The notes under the pieces were generated by a model. That model was given only the letters and a program-made list of their open reading frames with translations. It searched no databases and had not been told where the DNA came from. A DNA stretch of 32,089 nucleotides from a virus. Below are positions 7,586 to 14,360 of this stretch, piece by piece. The stretch lies in the IMG/VR virus record IMGVR_UViG_3300025132_000163, positions 1-32,089 of that record; one strand, written 5' to 3'. A program made the translations under genes and the position numbers. Every line of letters begins with the position of its first letter. Positions within the stretch are counted from its first letter, which is position 1.

Positions 7586-9555
7586 TGGCATATGGTGTTA
7601 AATTTCGTTTAGAATTTTCTGATGACAATCTTAAAGGTAAAAAGGTTGAAATCTTAAAAGATGGTTATACAGGTAGTGTGCTAGAACTTATAGGCACAGA
7701 TAATCCTGTTGAAATTGATTGGGAAGGTGATGATGATTTCTATAATCCAATTGTAGGGTCAACTTGTACTATAAATTTATACGATACAGATACCTGTAAT
7801 TATGATGATTTTTATACAGCAGATGAACGAGAATATAAGGTCAAAGTATCTTATAAAGATGGTAGTAACAATTATCAAACATATTGGGAAGGATGGTTGT
7901 TGGTTGACCGATTTAGGGAAGCTGTTTTGACAAAACCATATCCAATAAGTTTAAGTGCCTATGATGGTCTTGGTAGTTTAAGGGGTTTTACAGCACCTAT
8001 TGACTTGACATCAACTGCATTTAAGGATTTAATGTATTACATAACAAACATCTTAAATAATATAAATTTAGGTTTTGACATTCATATTGCTAATGATATA
8101 CAAAAAGATGGTGCAAGTGGTTCTGACCATACTATATATGACCAGTCAAGTTTATCACCAAATGCATTTTTACAAAATGGTGAAAAATTAAGAACAGCAA
8201 AAGATGTATTAGAACAAATATTAAGATTTACTAATGCCAAAATATTTCAAAGTTATGGCAAATGGTATATAATAAATAACTCTAGTTACAGTGAACAATC
8301 TGTAAAAGATTCATCAGCTACAACAGCAAATGGTGGCACAATACCAACAGGCATTAGAGCAGCAGAAACTACATCTTTACAAAATAATGGTACTGAATCT
8401 ATTAAATATTTTATTTATAATTCAAGTGGTGTTTATCAATCTACAAGTACAGTTGATATTTTACAAACTGTGCCGAGTGATTTACAACCATTGGGTGCTA
8501 ATTTAACTAAAGAATATCTAAGACCACTTAAAGAATTTTCAATTGATGTTGAAGTTGGTGACAATTTTTTTGACACAAACAGATTTAGTAATGGTCATTT
8601 TGAACATGCTGCAACTGGATTTACTTTAACAAATTCAACAATTGATTCAACATTTTCGTTTAAAGGTGATAGGTCATTAAAAAGTACAAGCATATCGTCA
8701 ACAGCTAATGGTACATCTGCTATTTTAGTTAACTCAACAGGTCTTGATGTACCTGGTGGCAATACAGCTCAAGCTGACACATTTTCATTAAATGTTTTTA
8801 TGGATAGTACAAGTGGTAATACCAGAGGATTTAGGTGGCAAATAAGATTAGTTGGTCAAGGTCCTGGTGCTGGTGCTGACCAATACTGGTCAGAAAATTC
8901 AAGCAACTGGGTTGGTAGTGATACTAAAAACGAGGTTGAAATTACAACTAATCAAAGGTGGAAAAAATTTAGTTTTAATCTTGACAGTTATCCAGGTGGT
9001 AGTTGGTTGGCTTTTATAACTATTTATGGTGCTTATCAAACAACATCAACATCAGGTTTTACTGCTATTAATTTTGATAGTTTGTCATTAGAATTTAAAA
9101 GTATTGATAGTAATAATAACAGAACTGATTTTTTTGCAAAGTTTGATTTGCTACAATTTATAAGAAAACGAACTGCTGATTTATCTGGTGTCTTAAATAT
9201 GGATGGTGTCTATTTAACTAATGATAAATATGGCAGAATTTCTGGTAATTTTTTTAGGTCAAGGGACAAAACAAACTATCTAAAAAGTATTGAAAAAATA
9301 GTAAGTCAACAGGTCATAAATGATTACAGAGATTTTGTAGTCAGGTACGAGGGTGAGTTATATAATAATAATAATGACCCCATAGGTCCACATAATAAAG
9401 TGTGGATTAATTTTGGTACAACAGTATTACAAGAGCCAGTCAGTTGTTATATTGATGGTATGAATTACAATGTCAAAAGAAATTTGTATAATGTAGTAAT
9501 GCATGTGCCAAATCAAAATGATGATGAAACCTCAGATTTTATCACAAAATTTTAA
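7585..9555 (+). CDS. Distal tail / baseplate protein with a carbohydrate-binding-like insert
   Basis: 656 residues, coupled to the tape measure by a TAATG overlap, the position of distal-tail and hub proteins in siphoviruses. The N-terminal ~130 residues (VKFRLEFSDDNLKGKKVEIL ... YEGWLLVDRF-like) are a beta-rich tail module seen in Bacteroidota phages. Residues ~326-505 look like a jelly-roll carbohydrate-binding module: NRFSNGHFEHAATGFT at its start, GDRSLKS near the middle and a closing INFDSLSLEF strand. The C-terminal part returns to a hub-like fold. Likely roles are tail-tip assembly and contact with host surface glycans. The binding-module assignment rests on pattern only. Confidence 0.6.
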   Translation: MAYGVKFRLEFSDDNLKGKKVEILKDGYTGSVLELIGTDNPVEIDWEGDDDFYNPIVGSTCTINLYDTDTCNYDDFYTADEREYKVKVSYKDGSNNYQTYWEGWLLVDRFREAVLTKPYPISLSAYDGLGSLRGFTAPIDLTSTAFKDLMYYITNILNNINLGFDIHIANDIQKDGASGSDHTIYDQSSLSPNAFLQNGEKLRTAKDVLEQILRFTNAKIFQSYGKWYIINNSSYSEQSVKDSSATTANGGTIPTGIRAAETTSLQNNGTESIKYFIYNSSGVYQSTSTVDILQTVPSDLQPLGANLTKEYLRPLKEFSIDVEVGDNFFDTNRFSNGHFEHAATGFTLTNSTIDSTFSFKGDRSLKSTSISSTANGTSAILVNSTGLDVPGGNTAQADTFSLNVFMDSTSGNTRGFRWQIRLVGQGPGAGADQYWSENSSNWVGSDTKNEVEITTNQRWKKFSFNLDSYPGGSWLAFITIYGAYQTTSTSGFTAINFDSLSLEFKSIDSNNNRTDFFAKFDLLQFIRKRTADLSGVLNMDGVYLTNDKYGRISGNFFRSRDKTNYLKSIEKIVSQQVINDYRDFVVRYEGELYNNNNDPIGPHNKVWINFGTTVLQEPVSCYIDGMNYNVKRNLYNVVMHVPNQNDDETSDFITKF

Positions 9556-9580
9556 ACTTTTTTCTTTTCCTGTTTGCTAC

Positions 9581-9612
9581 GGGGTATTCTCTTTTAATTA
9601 GGGGAGTACCCT
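9581..9612 (+). terminator. Putative terminator at end of tail operon
   Basis: GGGTATTCTC (9582-9591) pairs with GGGGAGTACCC (9601-9611), about ten pairs including two G-T, with an A/T loop; a weak T-rich tail (TATTTTAAT) follows. It separates the tail genes from the replication region. Confidence 0.55.
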
Positions 9613-9622
9613 ATTTTAATGT

Positions 9623-9662
9623 AAAATATTTTTTATTTATTAAAATAATTTTTTTATATTTA
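9623..9662 (+). promoter_or_regulatory. Promoter with upstream AAAATATTT block, replication operon
   Basis: AAAATATTT at 9623-9631 lies exactly 32 bases (start to start) upstream of TATATTTA at 9655-9662. The same pair with the same spacing occurs before 16687, and nearly so before 24695. The ATG of the HTH gene follows 26 bases after the start of the box. Confidence 0.5.
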
Positions 9663-9680
9663 CTGGCTAAACTTAAAACT

Positions 9681-9869
9681 ATGTTTAAATATTATTTTGA
9701 TGAAGACCGAAAAAAACTAGGTCTCAAAAAAAATGTTGTTGCTAGTATGTTAGAATGTACTATGCCAACATTACAAAGCAGATTGGAAAACCCTGGCACA
9801 TTTACAGTTGCCGAAATTAAGATATTAAAAGATAATGGGTTTGAACAATCTATGAATCGTTTAATTTAA
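9681..9869 (+). CDS. Small HTH DNA-binding protein (Cro-like)
   Basis: 62 residues. The helix-turn-helix reads KLGLKKNVVASMLECTMPTLQSRLENPGTFTVAEIKIL: helix 2 KNVVASML, turn, recognition helix TMPTLQSRL, then the NPG.FT.AE.. pattern common in phage regulators. It is the first gene after the class-I promoter and heads the recombination/replication operon, so it may autoregulate this promoter. No lysogeny partner is present, so a Cro-like timing role is the simplest view. 15 bases separate it from the ERF gene. Confidence 0.65.
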   Translation: MFKYYFDEDRKKLGLKKNVVASMLECTMPTLQSRLENPGTFTVAEIKILKDNGFEQSMNRLI

Positions 9870-9884
9870 AATCAACAAACATTT

Positions 9885-10307
9885 ATGAAAATTTATCAAA
9901 AACTGTTTAAGTTGCAGCAAGAGATTGGTGCAATTCCAAAGGAAAATAAAAATTCATTTTTTCCTAATCACACTTATTTTGACATTAACGAATTGATTAG
10001 AAAATTAGTTCCGATATTATCAAAGTATAAACTATTGTTATTACAACCAATAGTAAAGAATGAAGTATATGCAATAATTCAAGACACCGAATCGGAAGGT
10101 CGAATTGTTAGCAGCATACCATTGCCTGAAATACAAGACCCACAAAAAATAGGTGGTGCAATTACTTATTATCGTAGATATGCTTTAGTGTCATTATTGG
10201 GATTACAAGCCGAAGATGATGATGGTAATACAGCAACAGGCAGAACAAATCAAAGAGTAAAATCAAATCAAAAATTAAATCAAAAATCAAATCAATTTAA
10301 ATTATAA
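9885..10307 (+). CDS. erf: ERF-family single-strand annealing protein
   Basis: 140 residues. The diagnostic ERF block DPQKIGGAITYYRRYALVSLLGLQAEDDDGN lies at about residues 84-115, with IYQKLFKLQQEIGAIPKENKN at the N-terminus as in other members. ERF proteins form rings and anneal complementary single strands in phage recombination. This one is short for the family; the usual C-terminal region is reduced to a basic, Asn/Gln/Lys-repetitive tail (NQKLNQKSNQ) encoded by imperfect AAATCAA repeats. It is paired with the RecE-like nuclease at 11169, forming an exonuclease-annealase recombination module. Confidence 0.85.
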   Translation: MKIYQKLFKLQQEIGAIPKENKNSFFPNHTYFDINELIRKLVPILSKYKLLLLQPIVKNEVYAIIQDTESEGRIVSSIPLPEIQDPQKIGGAITYYRRYALVSLLGLQAEDDDGNTATGRTNQRVKSNQKLNQKSNQFKL

Positions 10308-10312
10308 TTATT

Positions 10313-10567
10313 ATGGCAGATTACGAACACAAAGCTGGTAATGGTTCTATATTCAAGAATCAATACAAAGAAAACGAAAACCAACCTGACTATAAAGGTT
10401 CAATCAAATTACAGGATGGTGCTGACAAGGAATTGGCAGCATGGGTTAAGCAAGATAAAAATGGAAATTCATTTTTGTCATTGTCAATTAGCGACCCTTA
10501 TATTAAAAAAGATGAACCACAACAGTCCACTCAAAGCAATGCAAAAGTGGATGATTTACCTTTTTAA
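10313..10567 (+). CDS. Small SSB-like / DUF736-like protein with SSB-type C-terminal tail
   Basis: 84 residues. The N-terminal pattern GNGSIFKN ... PDYKGSIKL ... AAWVKQDKNGNSFLSLSI resembles the small OB-like DUF736 group (from memory). The protein then has a linker rich in Gln and Ser and ends in K-V-D-D-L-P-F, the acidic, Phe-terminated tip by which bacterial SSB recruits partner proteins. It directly follows the annealase gene and ends at a terminator. I infer a phage single-strand-binding or annealase cofactor that can dock host SSB-binding enzymes. The overlapping +2-frame reading (10341-10574) is a shadow. Confidence 0.6.
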   Translation: MADYEHKAGNGSIFKNQYKENENQPDYKGSIKLQDGADKELAAWVKQDKNGNSFLSLSISDPYIKKDEPQQSTQSNAKVDDLPF

Positions 10568-10589
10568 ATCGTAGCAAAAAGGGAAAGAG

Positions 10590-10615
10590 GGCAGCCATTT
10601 GGTTGCCTTTTTTTT
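10590..10615 (+). terminator. Rho-independent terminator after ERF/SSB-like operon
   Basis: GGCAGCC (10590-10596), loop ATTT, GGTTGCC (10601-10607; one G-T pair), then eight T (10608-10615). On the opposite strand the same hairpin is preceded by A8 and followed by CTCTTTCCCTTTTT, so it could also stop the minus-strand RNA proposed at 10641-10750. Confidence 0.85.
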
Positions 10616-10640
10616 GTTTTACAGTTAAATGCTAAAATCA

Positions 10641-10750
10641 ATTCTAAGCTGTCTTAGGTTCGATTTAAGCGACTTTGGCTGTTCTGGCATATACTAGCAT
10701 CAAAAATCTGAGAAAGTGCATTAAACGAAAATCCCCCCTGTAAATATTTT
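10641..10750 (-). ncRNA. Candidate small RNA, copy A of a two-copy inverted element
   Basis: Read on the - strand this aligns without gaps to 29813-29922 (+) at about 76 of 110 positions. It starts with TATTTACAG, like the phage promoter edges, then GGGGGG, and carries ATGCCAGAA, AAAGTCGCTTA and a hairpin CTAAG-ACAG-CTTAG. No reading frame is shared by the two copies. The gap 10616-10820 holds nothing else apart from the promoter for 10821. A DNA role (origin, packaging or recombination site) is not excluded. Confidence 0.55.
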
Positions 10751-10797
10751 TTGTTTTTTAAAGTATTTTTTTAAATGAAAAAATTATTATATATTAG
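10742..10797 (+). promoter_or_regulatory. Promoter region before 10821
   Basis: AAATATTTTTTG (10742-10753) and AAAGTATTT (10760-10768) resemble the upstream block of the other class-I promoters; TATATTAG (10790-10797) is a variant -7 box 31 bases before the ATG at 10821. It abuts the minus-strand start of the small-RNA candidate, so transcription may be divergent. Confidence 0.4.
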
Positions 10798-10820
10798 TTT
10801 TTATAATTAAAAATTAAATT

Positions 10821-10988
10821 ATGGCAGAAAACAAACACAATGCAATAGAAAATCAAGTCATGGACTATTGCAGAAAAAAAATCGAAAAAGAAAAAGAAGT
10901 TTTAAATTATATTGAAACTCACAAATCAATAATAAAAGAGCTTGGTTATGAAATCAAAAAAAAAGAATTACCTGACATATCTAAATGA
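10821..10988 (+). CDS. Small charged protein, hypothetical
   Basis: 55 residues (MAENKHNAIENQVMDYC ... KKKELPDISK), rich in Lys and Glu and mostly helical. It begins at ATGGCA after an A/T leader, as do most genes here. It is the first gene after the promoter at 10790 and overlaps the next frame. Function unknown; its position ahead of recombination genes suggests an early accessory or host-takeover role (inference). Confidence 0.6.
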   Translation: MAENKHNAIENQVMDYCRKKIEKEKEVLNYIETHKSIIKELGYEIKKKELPDISK

Positions 10989-11172
10989 TAATTATTTTTA
11001 TGAAATTGGATTTGAAAAAAAGGAAAGTAAATTAAAAGATTTAAAAATGAAAAAAAGACAATATAGAAGCAATCAAGGTCGCAGCCCAAAACAAGAATGT
11101 GAAACACAAAAACTTTATTTCATTTGTGTGATTGGGCTTATATTAATAGTAATTTATTTGATATTAAAATGA
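10948..11172 (+). CDS. Small single-span membrane protein, hypothetical
   Basis: 74 residues from ATG 10948; a shorter start at 11047 gives 41 residues (MKKRQYRSNQGR...). The C-terminal 20 residues (FICVIGLILIVIYLILK) form one membrane helix, preceded by a basic stretch, so the N-terminus is probably cytoplasmic. The longer start overlaps the previous gene by 41 bases but the region before 11047 still reads like protein (YLNDNYFYEIGFEKKES). Its stop overlaps the ATG of the nuclease (ATGA). Function unknown. Confidence 0.5.
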   Translation: MKSKKKNYLTYLNDNYFYEIGFEKKESKLKDLKMKKRQYRSNQGRSPKQECETQKLYFICVIGLILIVIYLILK

Positions 11173-11936
11173 TAATACAAAAAGACAGTAATGACATTTA
11201 CCACAGCCATGATTCAATTTCTGCAAGTGGTTTAAAAACAATAGCACAGTATGGTATTGAATATTATTTAACACAAACACATACTGAATCTGAAGCAATG
11301 AAATTAGGCACAGCTATCCACACAGCTATTTTAGAACCTGATACCTTTTTTGACATTTACGAAATTATGACAGAAAAGTTTGATTTAAGAACTAAGATTG
11401 GTAAAGCAAAAAAATTAGAGTTTGAGGAAAAGGCAAAGGGAAAAATTGTTTTACAAAAGGACCAGTATCATGTTATTAAAAATTTAATGAAGCGAGTTGA
11501 CACTAATTCTCTAGCTAAAAAATATTTAAAAGGCGAAAAAGAATTATCACATTATTTAGAATATGAAGGTATGACAGTTAGAGTTAGACCAGATGTTGTT
11601 AATCATGTAGAAGGTTTTATTGCTGATGTTAAAAAAACTAGATTGACAGCATCCGACAAAGATTTTGCTAAAGTAGTTAGACAATTTGGCTATCATATCC
11701 AGGCAGCATTTTACATGGATATGCTTGGTGTTGATACATTTAGGTTTATTGTGTGTGAGGACAAACCACCATATACAATTGTTGTTCATGCATTGTGTGA
11801 TGAATCTATTGAAAAAGGTCGCAAAGCATGGAAGGAAGCATTTGAACAATGGAAAAATTATAAATTAACTGGACAGATAACATCTTATCAACCTAGAGAT
11901 GTTGCAGATGATGGTGCATTCTTAATAAGAATATAA
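11169..11936 (+). CDS. RecE/DUF3799-like PD-(D/E)XK exonuclease
   Basis: 255 residues. I choose ATG 11169 (overlapping the previous stop as ATGA) rather than the GTG/ATG-less extension upstream, because MIIQKDSNDIYHSHDSISASGLKTI matches the family N-terminus. Family motifs: LGTAIHTAILEP with His51; VRVRPDVV with Asp142; ADVKKTRLTAS with Asp153 and Lys155; then QFGYHIQAAFYMD. These are the metal-binding and catalytic residues of the RecE/Cas4-like fold. It degrades dsDNA ends to give single strands for the ERF annealase at 9885. The next ATG shares its stop (TAATGG). Confidence 0.85.
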   Translation: MIIQKDSNDIYHSHDSISASGLKTIAQYGIEYYLTQTHTESEAMKLGTAIHTAILEPDTFFDIYEIMTEKFDLRTKIGKAKKLEFEEKAKGKIVLQKDQYHVIKNLMKRVDTNSLAKKYLKGEKELSHYLEYEGMTVRVRPDVVNHVEGFIADVKKTRLTASDKDFAKVVRQFGYHIQAAFYMDMLGVDTFRFIVCEDKPPYTIVVHALCDESIEKGRKAWKEAFEQWKNYKLTGQITSYQPRDVADDGAFLIRI

Positions 11937-12340
11937 TGGAAAAATATTTAAAAATTGTTAATAAACATTTTGGACTAGATATTACTGTTAGAACCAGAAA
12001 ATTTGAATATGTTTTTGCTAGGGCATGTTACTATCATTTATGTAGAAGATTTGGTGCATTTTCATTAAGCCAAATTGCTAGGTCAGTTAATAAAAATCAT
12101 GCCACAGTTATTCATGGTATAAGAGAGTTGCCCTATATGATTAAACATGATGATACATTACTAAAAAAGTATAATTCATTAATTAGTAAATTTGATGTTA
12201 GCATGTGTATTCAAGACAACTCAATGAATGTAGAAACTCTGGTCAGAGATTATAACTTTTTATTATTAGAGAATGATAAATTAAGGGGTGAAAATGCTGA
12301 ACTAAAAGAACTTATTTACAAATTAGCTGATATAGATTAA
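11936..12340 (+). CDS. DnaA domain-IV-like DNA-binding protein with C-terminal coiled coil
   Basis: 134 residues. Residues 20-65 match the DnaA C-terminal DNA-binding domain: RKFEYVFARACYYHLCRRFG, SLSQIARSVNKNHATVIHGI, where NHATVIH corresponds to the DnaA-box-reading D-H-S/T-T-V motif. The ATPase domain of DnaA is absent. The C-terminal ~45 residues (LLLENDKLRGENAELKELIYKL) form a coiled coil, likely for dimerisation. It sits between recombination and replication genes and could recognise DnaA boxes on the phage origin or host chromosome, or modulate host DnaA (inference). Confidence 0.7.
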   Translation: MEKYLKIVNKHFGLDITVRTRKFEYVFARACYYHLCRRFGAFSLSQIARSVNKNHATVIHGIRELPYMIKHDDTLLKKYNSLISKFDVSMCIQDNSMNVETLVRDYNFLLLENDKLRGENAELKELIYKLADID

Positions 12341-12348
12341 TTTTTCTT

Positions 12349-12356
12349 TAATTTTA
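12349..12356 (+). promoter_or_regulatory. Promoter-like box before VRR-NUC gene
   Basis: TAATTTTA followed by TAAGAAAATTT, 25 bases before the TTG start at 12374; near-identical to the box before the protease gene (22624). It supports the TTG as the true start. Confidence 0.4.
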
Positions 12357-12373
12357 TAAGAAAATTTTAAACA

Positions 12374-12745
12374 TTGGCTAATCCATATTATAAATATTTA
12401 GGTAACGAGGACAGATTACAACACAATGTGATGAAATATATTAGCTTACAATATCCAACAGCTTTATTTACACACATACCCAATGAGGGTAAACGAACTA
12501 AATTTGAGCAGTTTAAATTAAAATACCTGGGCACTAAAGCTGGTGTGCCTGATGTGATGATATTCACACCAAACAAAAACAGAAATGGATTAGCAATTGA
12601 ATTAAAAGCTGGATATAATAAACCAACTGACAATCAAAAATTATGGTTATCGTTGTTAAGTAATGTTAATTGGTCAACACATTGGAGTAAAGATTTTGAT
12701 GAATGTAAAACAATAATTGATAAATACTTTAATGATGAGATTTAA
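12374..12745 (+). CDS. VRR-NUC domain nuclease
   Basis: 123 residues starting at TTG, which is chosen because the only later ATG (residue 20) would remove the conserved N-terminal helix (EDRLQHNVMKYISLQYP) and because of the upstream box at the standard distance. Motifs: THIPNEGKR, AGVPDVMIF with Asp60, and LAIELKAG with Glu76 and Lys78, then TDNQKLWL. VRR-NUC proteins are PD-(D/E)XK nucleases acting on branched or flap DNA; in phages they often accompany replication genes and may resolve junctions before packaging. Confidence 0.85.
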   Translation: MANPYYKYLGNEDRLQHNVMKYISLQYPTALFTHIPNEGKRTKFEQFKLKYLGTKAGVPDVMIFTPNKNRNGLAIELKAGYNKPTDNQKLWLSLLSNVNWSTHWSKDFDECKTIIDKYFNDEI

Positions 12746-12992
12746 TAATTCAAGGTCAATATATTTCCACGAACCAACACAAAAAGTTAGATGGACAACA
12801 ACTTGTAGTGAAAATTTTAAAATTAATTATACTTATGTGGGTGAAGCGACTGAAAATGAATTTAATATTTTAGTCGACTTATTATGGTTTTTACATGGTG
12901 AAAATGATATGACTTATGATGAGTTCTATAATGTATTTCAAGAACTAAGGTTTTTTTGTGATAAGGTTATGGGACTTGTTGATGAAGAATAA
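12732..12992 (+). CDS. Hypothetical protein, aromatic-rich
   Basis: 86 residues from ATG 12732 (or 85 from the adjacent ATG 12735), overlapping the nuclease by 14 bases. The sequence is rich in Trp, Phe and Tyr (RSIYFHEPTQKVRWTTT, LLWFLHGENDMTYDEFYNVFQELRFF) and ends in acidic VDEE. It has no recognisable motif. The close overlap and the 3-base gap to the initiator gene place it in the replication operon. Confidence 0.65.
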   Translation: MMRFNNSRSIYFHEPTQKVRWTTTCSENFKINYTYVGEATENEFNILVDLLWFLHGENDMTYDEFYNVFQELRFFCDKVMGLVDEE

Positions 12993-12995
12993 TTT

Positions 12996-13844
12996 ATGAA
13001 ATACAACAAAATTATTAAACCTACCAAATTTGATAGGTTCACTAATGTGCCCAATTATATCTTTAGGCATAAAGGAATTTCTATTGGTGCAACTGGATTA
13101 TATGCCTGGATGTTTAGTCACAGGCATGACCAACAAATTACAGTTGAATTTATGATTAATCATTTTAAGGAATCTAAGTCAGCTGTTAGAGCTAAATTAA
13201 ATGAGCTTATAGACAAAGGTTATGTTGACAGAATTAGAGTTTATGATAATGGCAGAATAAAAGGTTATAATTATAAATTAAAAGCTAAAGCTAAAAAGCT
13301 AGAAACCGAAAAGCTAGAGACAGAAAACCTGGCTCTAGAAAATCAGCCACAAAGTAATACTAATAATAATATATATAATATAAGTAATACTAATACAGAT
13401 TCTATTTTGCCTCATTTTATTAAATTATTTGACAAAAGATTTCATCCAACAACTAAAGCACAAAAGCAAAGATGGTTGACTATATTAGACCAGCTGCAAA
13501 GATTGGATAAATACGATTTGAGAGAGGTTTATAAAATCTGCAAACATATTAGACAAAAAGATTTTTGGAAAACTCAATTGCTTAGTTTGCCAAAACTTAG
13601 AAACCCAGACAAAAATGGTGACAAATGGATTAATAGATTTGAAGCTATTTACAAAAATGACCATAAACCAAGTGCATATAAAAAGATTAAAGATTTAATT
13701 GAATTTAAATTATATACAGATGTTGATGGTCAAGAAAAACTAGGTGCTGTTACTAAATTAACTAAGTTAAACCAATATAATCTAACACAGGTTTTAAGTG
13801 GTGGCGAAATATTACAAGTAATTAAATATTTAAAAAATGAGTAA
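12996..13844 (+). CDS. Replication initiator / helicase-loader protein (DnaD/O-like)
   Basis: 282 residues. Residues 1-95 form a winged helix typical of phage replication proteins (FTNVPNYIFRHKGISIGATGLYAWMFSH ... SKSAVRAKLNELIDKGYVDR). A hydrophilic linker (~96-140: KLETEKLETEN, then Asn/Thr/Ser-rich) follows, then a DnaD/DnaT-like C-terminal domain (RQKDFWKTQLLSLPKLRNPDKNGDKWINRF). In lambda-like phages such proteins bind origin repeats inside their own gene and load the helicase. The linker-coding DNA (13282-13395) shows repeats and an A/T-only stretch fitting this. Its last 8 bases overlap the next gene. Confidence 0.7.
   Translation: MKYNKIIKPTKFDRFTNVPNYIFRHKGISIGATGLYAWMFSHRHDQQITVEFMINHFKESKSAVRAKLNELIDKGYVDRIRVYDNGRIKGYNYKLKAKAKKLETEKLETENLALENQPQSNTNNNIYNISNTNTDSILPHFIKLFDKRFHPTTKAQKQRWLTILDQLQRLDKYDLREVYKICKHIRQKDFWKTQLLSLPKLRNPDKNGDKWINRFEAIYKNDHKPSAYKKIKDLIEFKLYTDVDGQEKLGAVTKLTKLNQYNLTQVLSGGEILQVIKYLKNE
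13282..13395 (+). other. Candidate replication origin inside the initiator gene
   Basis: Four AAGCTA hexamers at 13282, 13288, 13296 and 13311 are followed by an A/T-only stretch bounded by two perfect 14-bp direct repeats, AAGTAATACTAATA, at 13352-13365 and 13382-13395. The order iterons then A/T-rich unwinding region within an initiator linker matches the lambda origin layout. The repeats also encode repetitive protein, which is the alternative explanation. Confidence 0.4.
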
Positions 13845-14229
13845 GTGGATTAGAAACAGCAAACAAGTAAAACAATCTATCGATTTTTATGGTATTGGTA
13901 ATGATAAAATTCATCCAACCGATATTGATGCTGTATTAGAATTTAACAATGAGGCATTAATATTATTTGAAGTTAAAAAGATTAACAATAAATTACCAAC
14001 TGGTCAAAGATTATTATTAGAGAGATTAGTAAACTCTTGGCATACAGAAAAATCAATAGCACTTGTTGTCAATCATAATTTCAAGAATGATGACAAAGAC
14101 ATCCCATTAGCTAAATGCTGGGTTTGTGGTTATTATTATAAAGAAATGTGGTTTAGTTGTAATGAACCATTAAAAAAACAATTAAAAAAAATACTAAACA
14201 AATGGAATATATCAAAAATGCAATTATAA
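13837..14229 (+). CDS. PD-(D/E)XK nuclease-fold protein, resolvase-like
   Basis: 130 residues. The pattern HPTDIDAVLEFNNEALILFEVKK has Asp29/Asp31, Glu45 and Lys47 in the order and spacing of PD-(D/E)XK nucleases, followed by the helix PTGQRLLLERLV. A Cys pair (CWVCGYYY) near residue 90 may be structural. It overlaps the initiator gene by 8 bases and precedes the primase-helicase. A role in replication-intermediate processing is likely; the exact substrate cannot be read from the sequence. Confidence 0.65.
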   Translation: MSKWIRNSKQVKQSIDFYGIGNDKIHPTDIDAVLEFNNEALILFEVKKINNKLPTGQRLLLERLVNSWHTEKSIALVVNHNFKNDDKDIPLAKCWVCGYYYKEMWFSCNEPLKKQLKKILNKWNISKMQL

Positions 14230-14360
14230 AAATTTTTAAGATTAGAGCTAATCAAAATTATGTCTTAATAATTCCAAAAAAATTTAAAAATAAAAAGAAA
14301 TATTTAAAATTTATAAAAAAAACTAATACATTTATAACAACAAATGTGAAATATGATTGA
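14202..14360 (+). CDS. Small Lys-rich protein, hypothetical
   Basis: 52 residues (MEYIKNAIIKIFKIRANQNY ... TTNVKYD), very basic. The frame overlaps the previous gene by 28 bases and the primase start by 8, and fills what would otherwise be an unexplained 120-base gap. IFKIRANQNYVLIIPKKF looks like a small beta hairpin. Composition is extremely A-rich, so chance cannot be excluded. Confidence 0.45.
   Translation: MEYIKNAIIKIFKIRANQNYVLIIPKKFKNKKKYLKFIKKTNTFITTNVKYD

Noticed and set aside
10341-10574. 77-residue ORF overlapping the SSB-like gene
   Set aside because: Shadow in another frame of 10313-10567; the latter has the ATGGC start context and meaningful motifs including the SSB-like tail.
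10644-10670. tRNA-like T-arm (CTTAG-GTTCGAT-TTAAG) in the gap after the SSB-like gene
   Set aside because: No acceptor, D or anticodon arms can be drawn around it, and the GTTCGA part is not conserved in the second copy of the element. The similarity lies on the opposite strand as a different structure.
10634-10702. 22-codon ORF on the + strand (MLKSILSCLRF...)
   Set aside because: No leader box, atypical codons for this genome, and the region is better explained by the two-copy non-coding element read on the - strand.
11314-11322. CTATCCACA, one mismatch from a DnaA box
   Set aside because: A single imperfect copy inside the nuclease coding sequence (conserved GTAIHTA region) with no partners nearby; expected by chance and by protein constraint.
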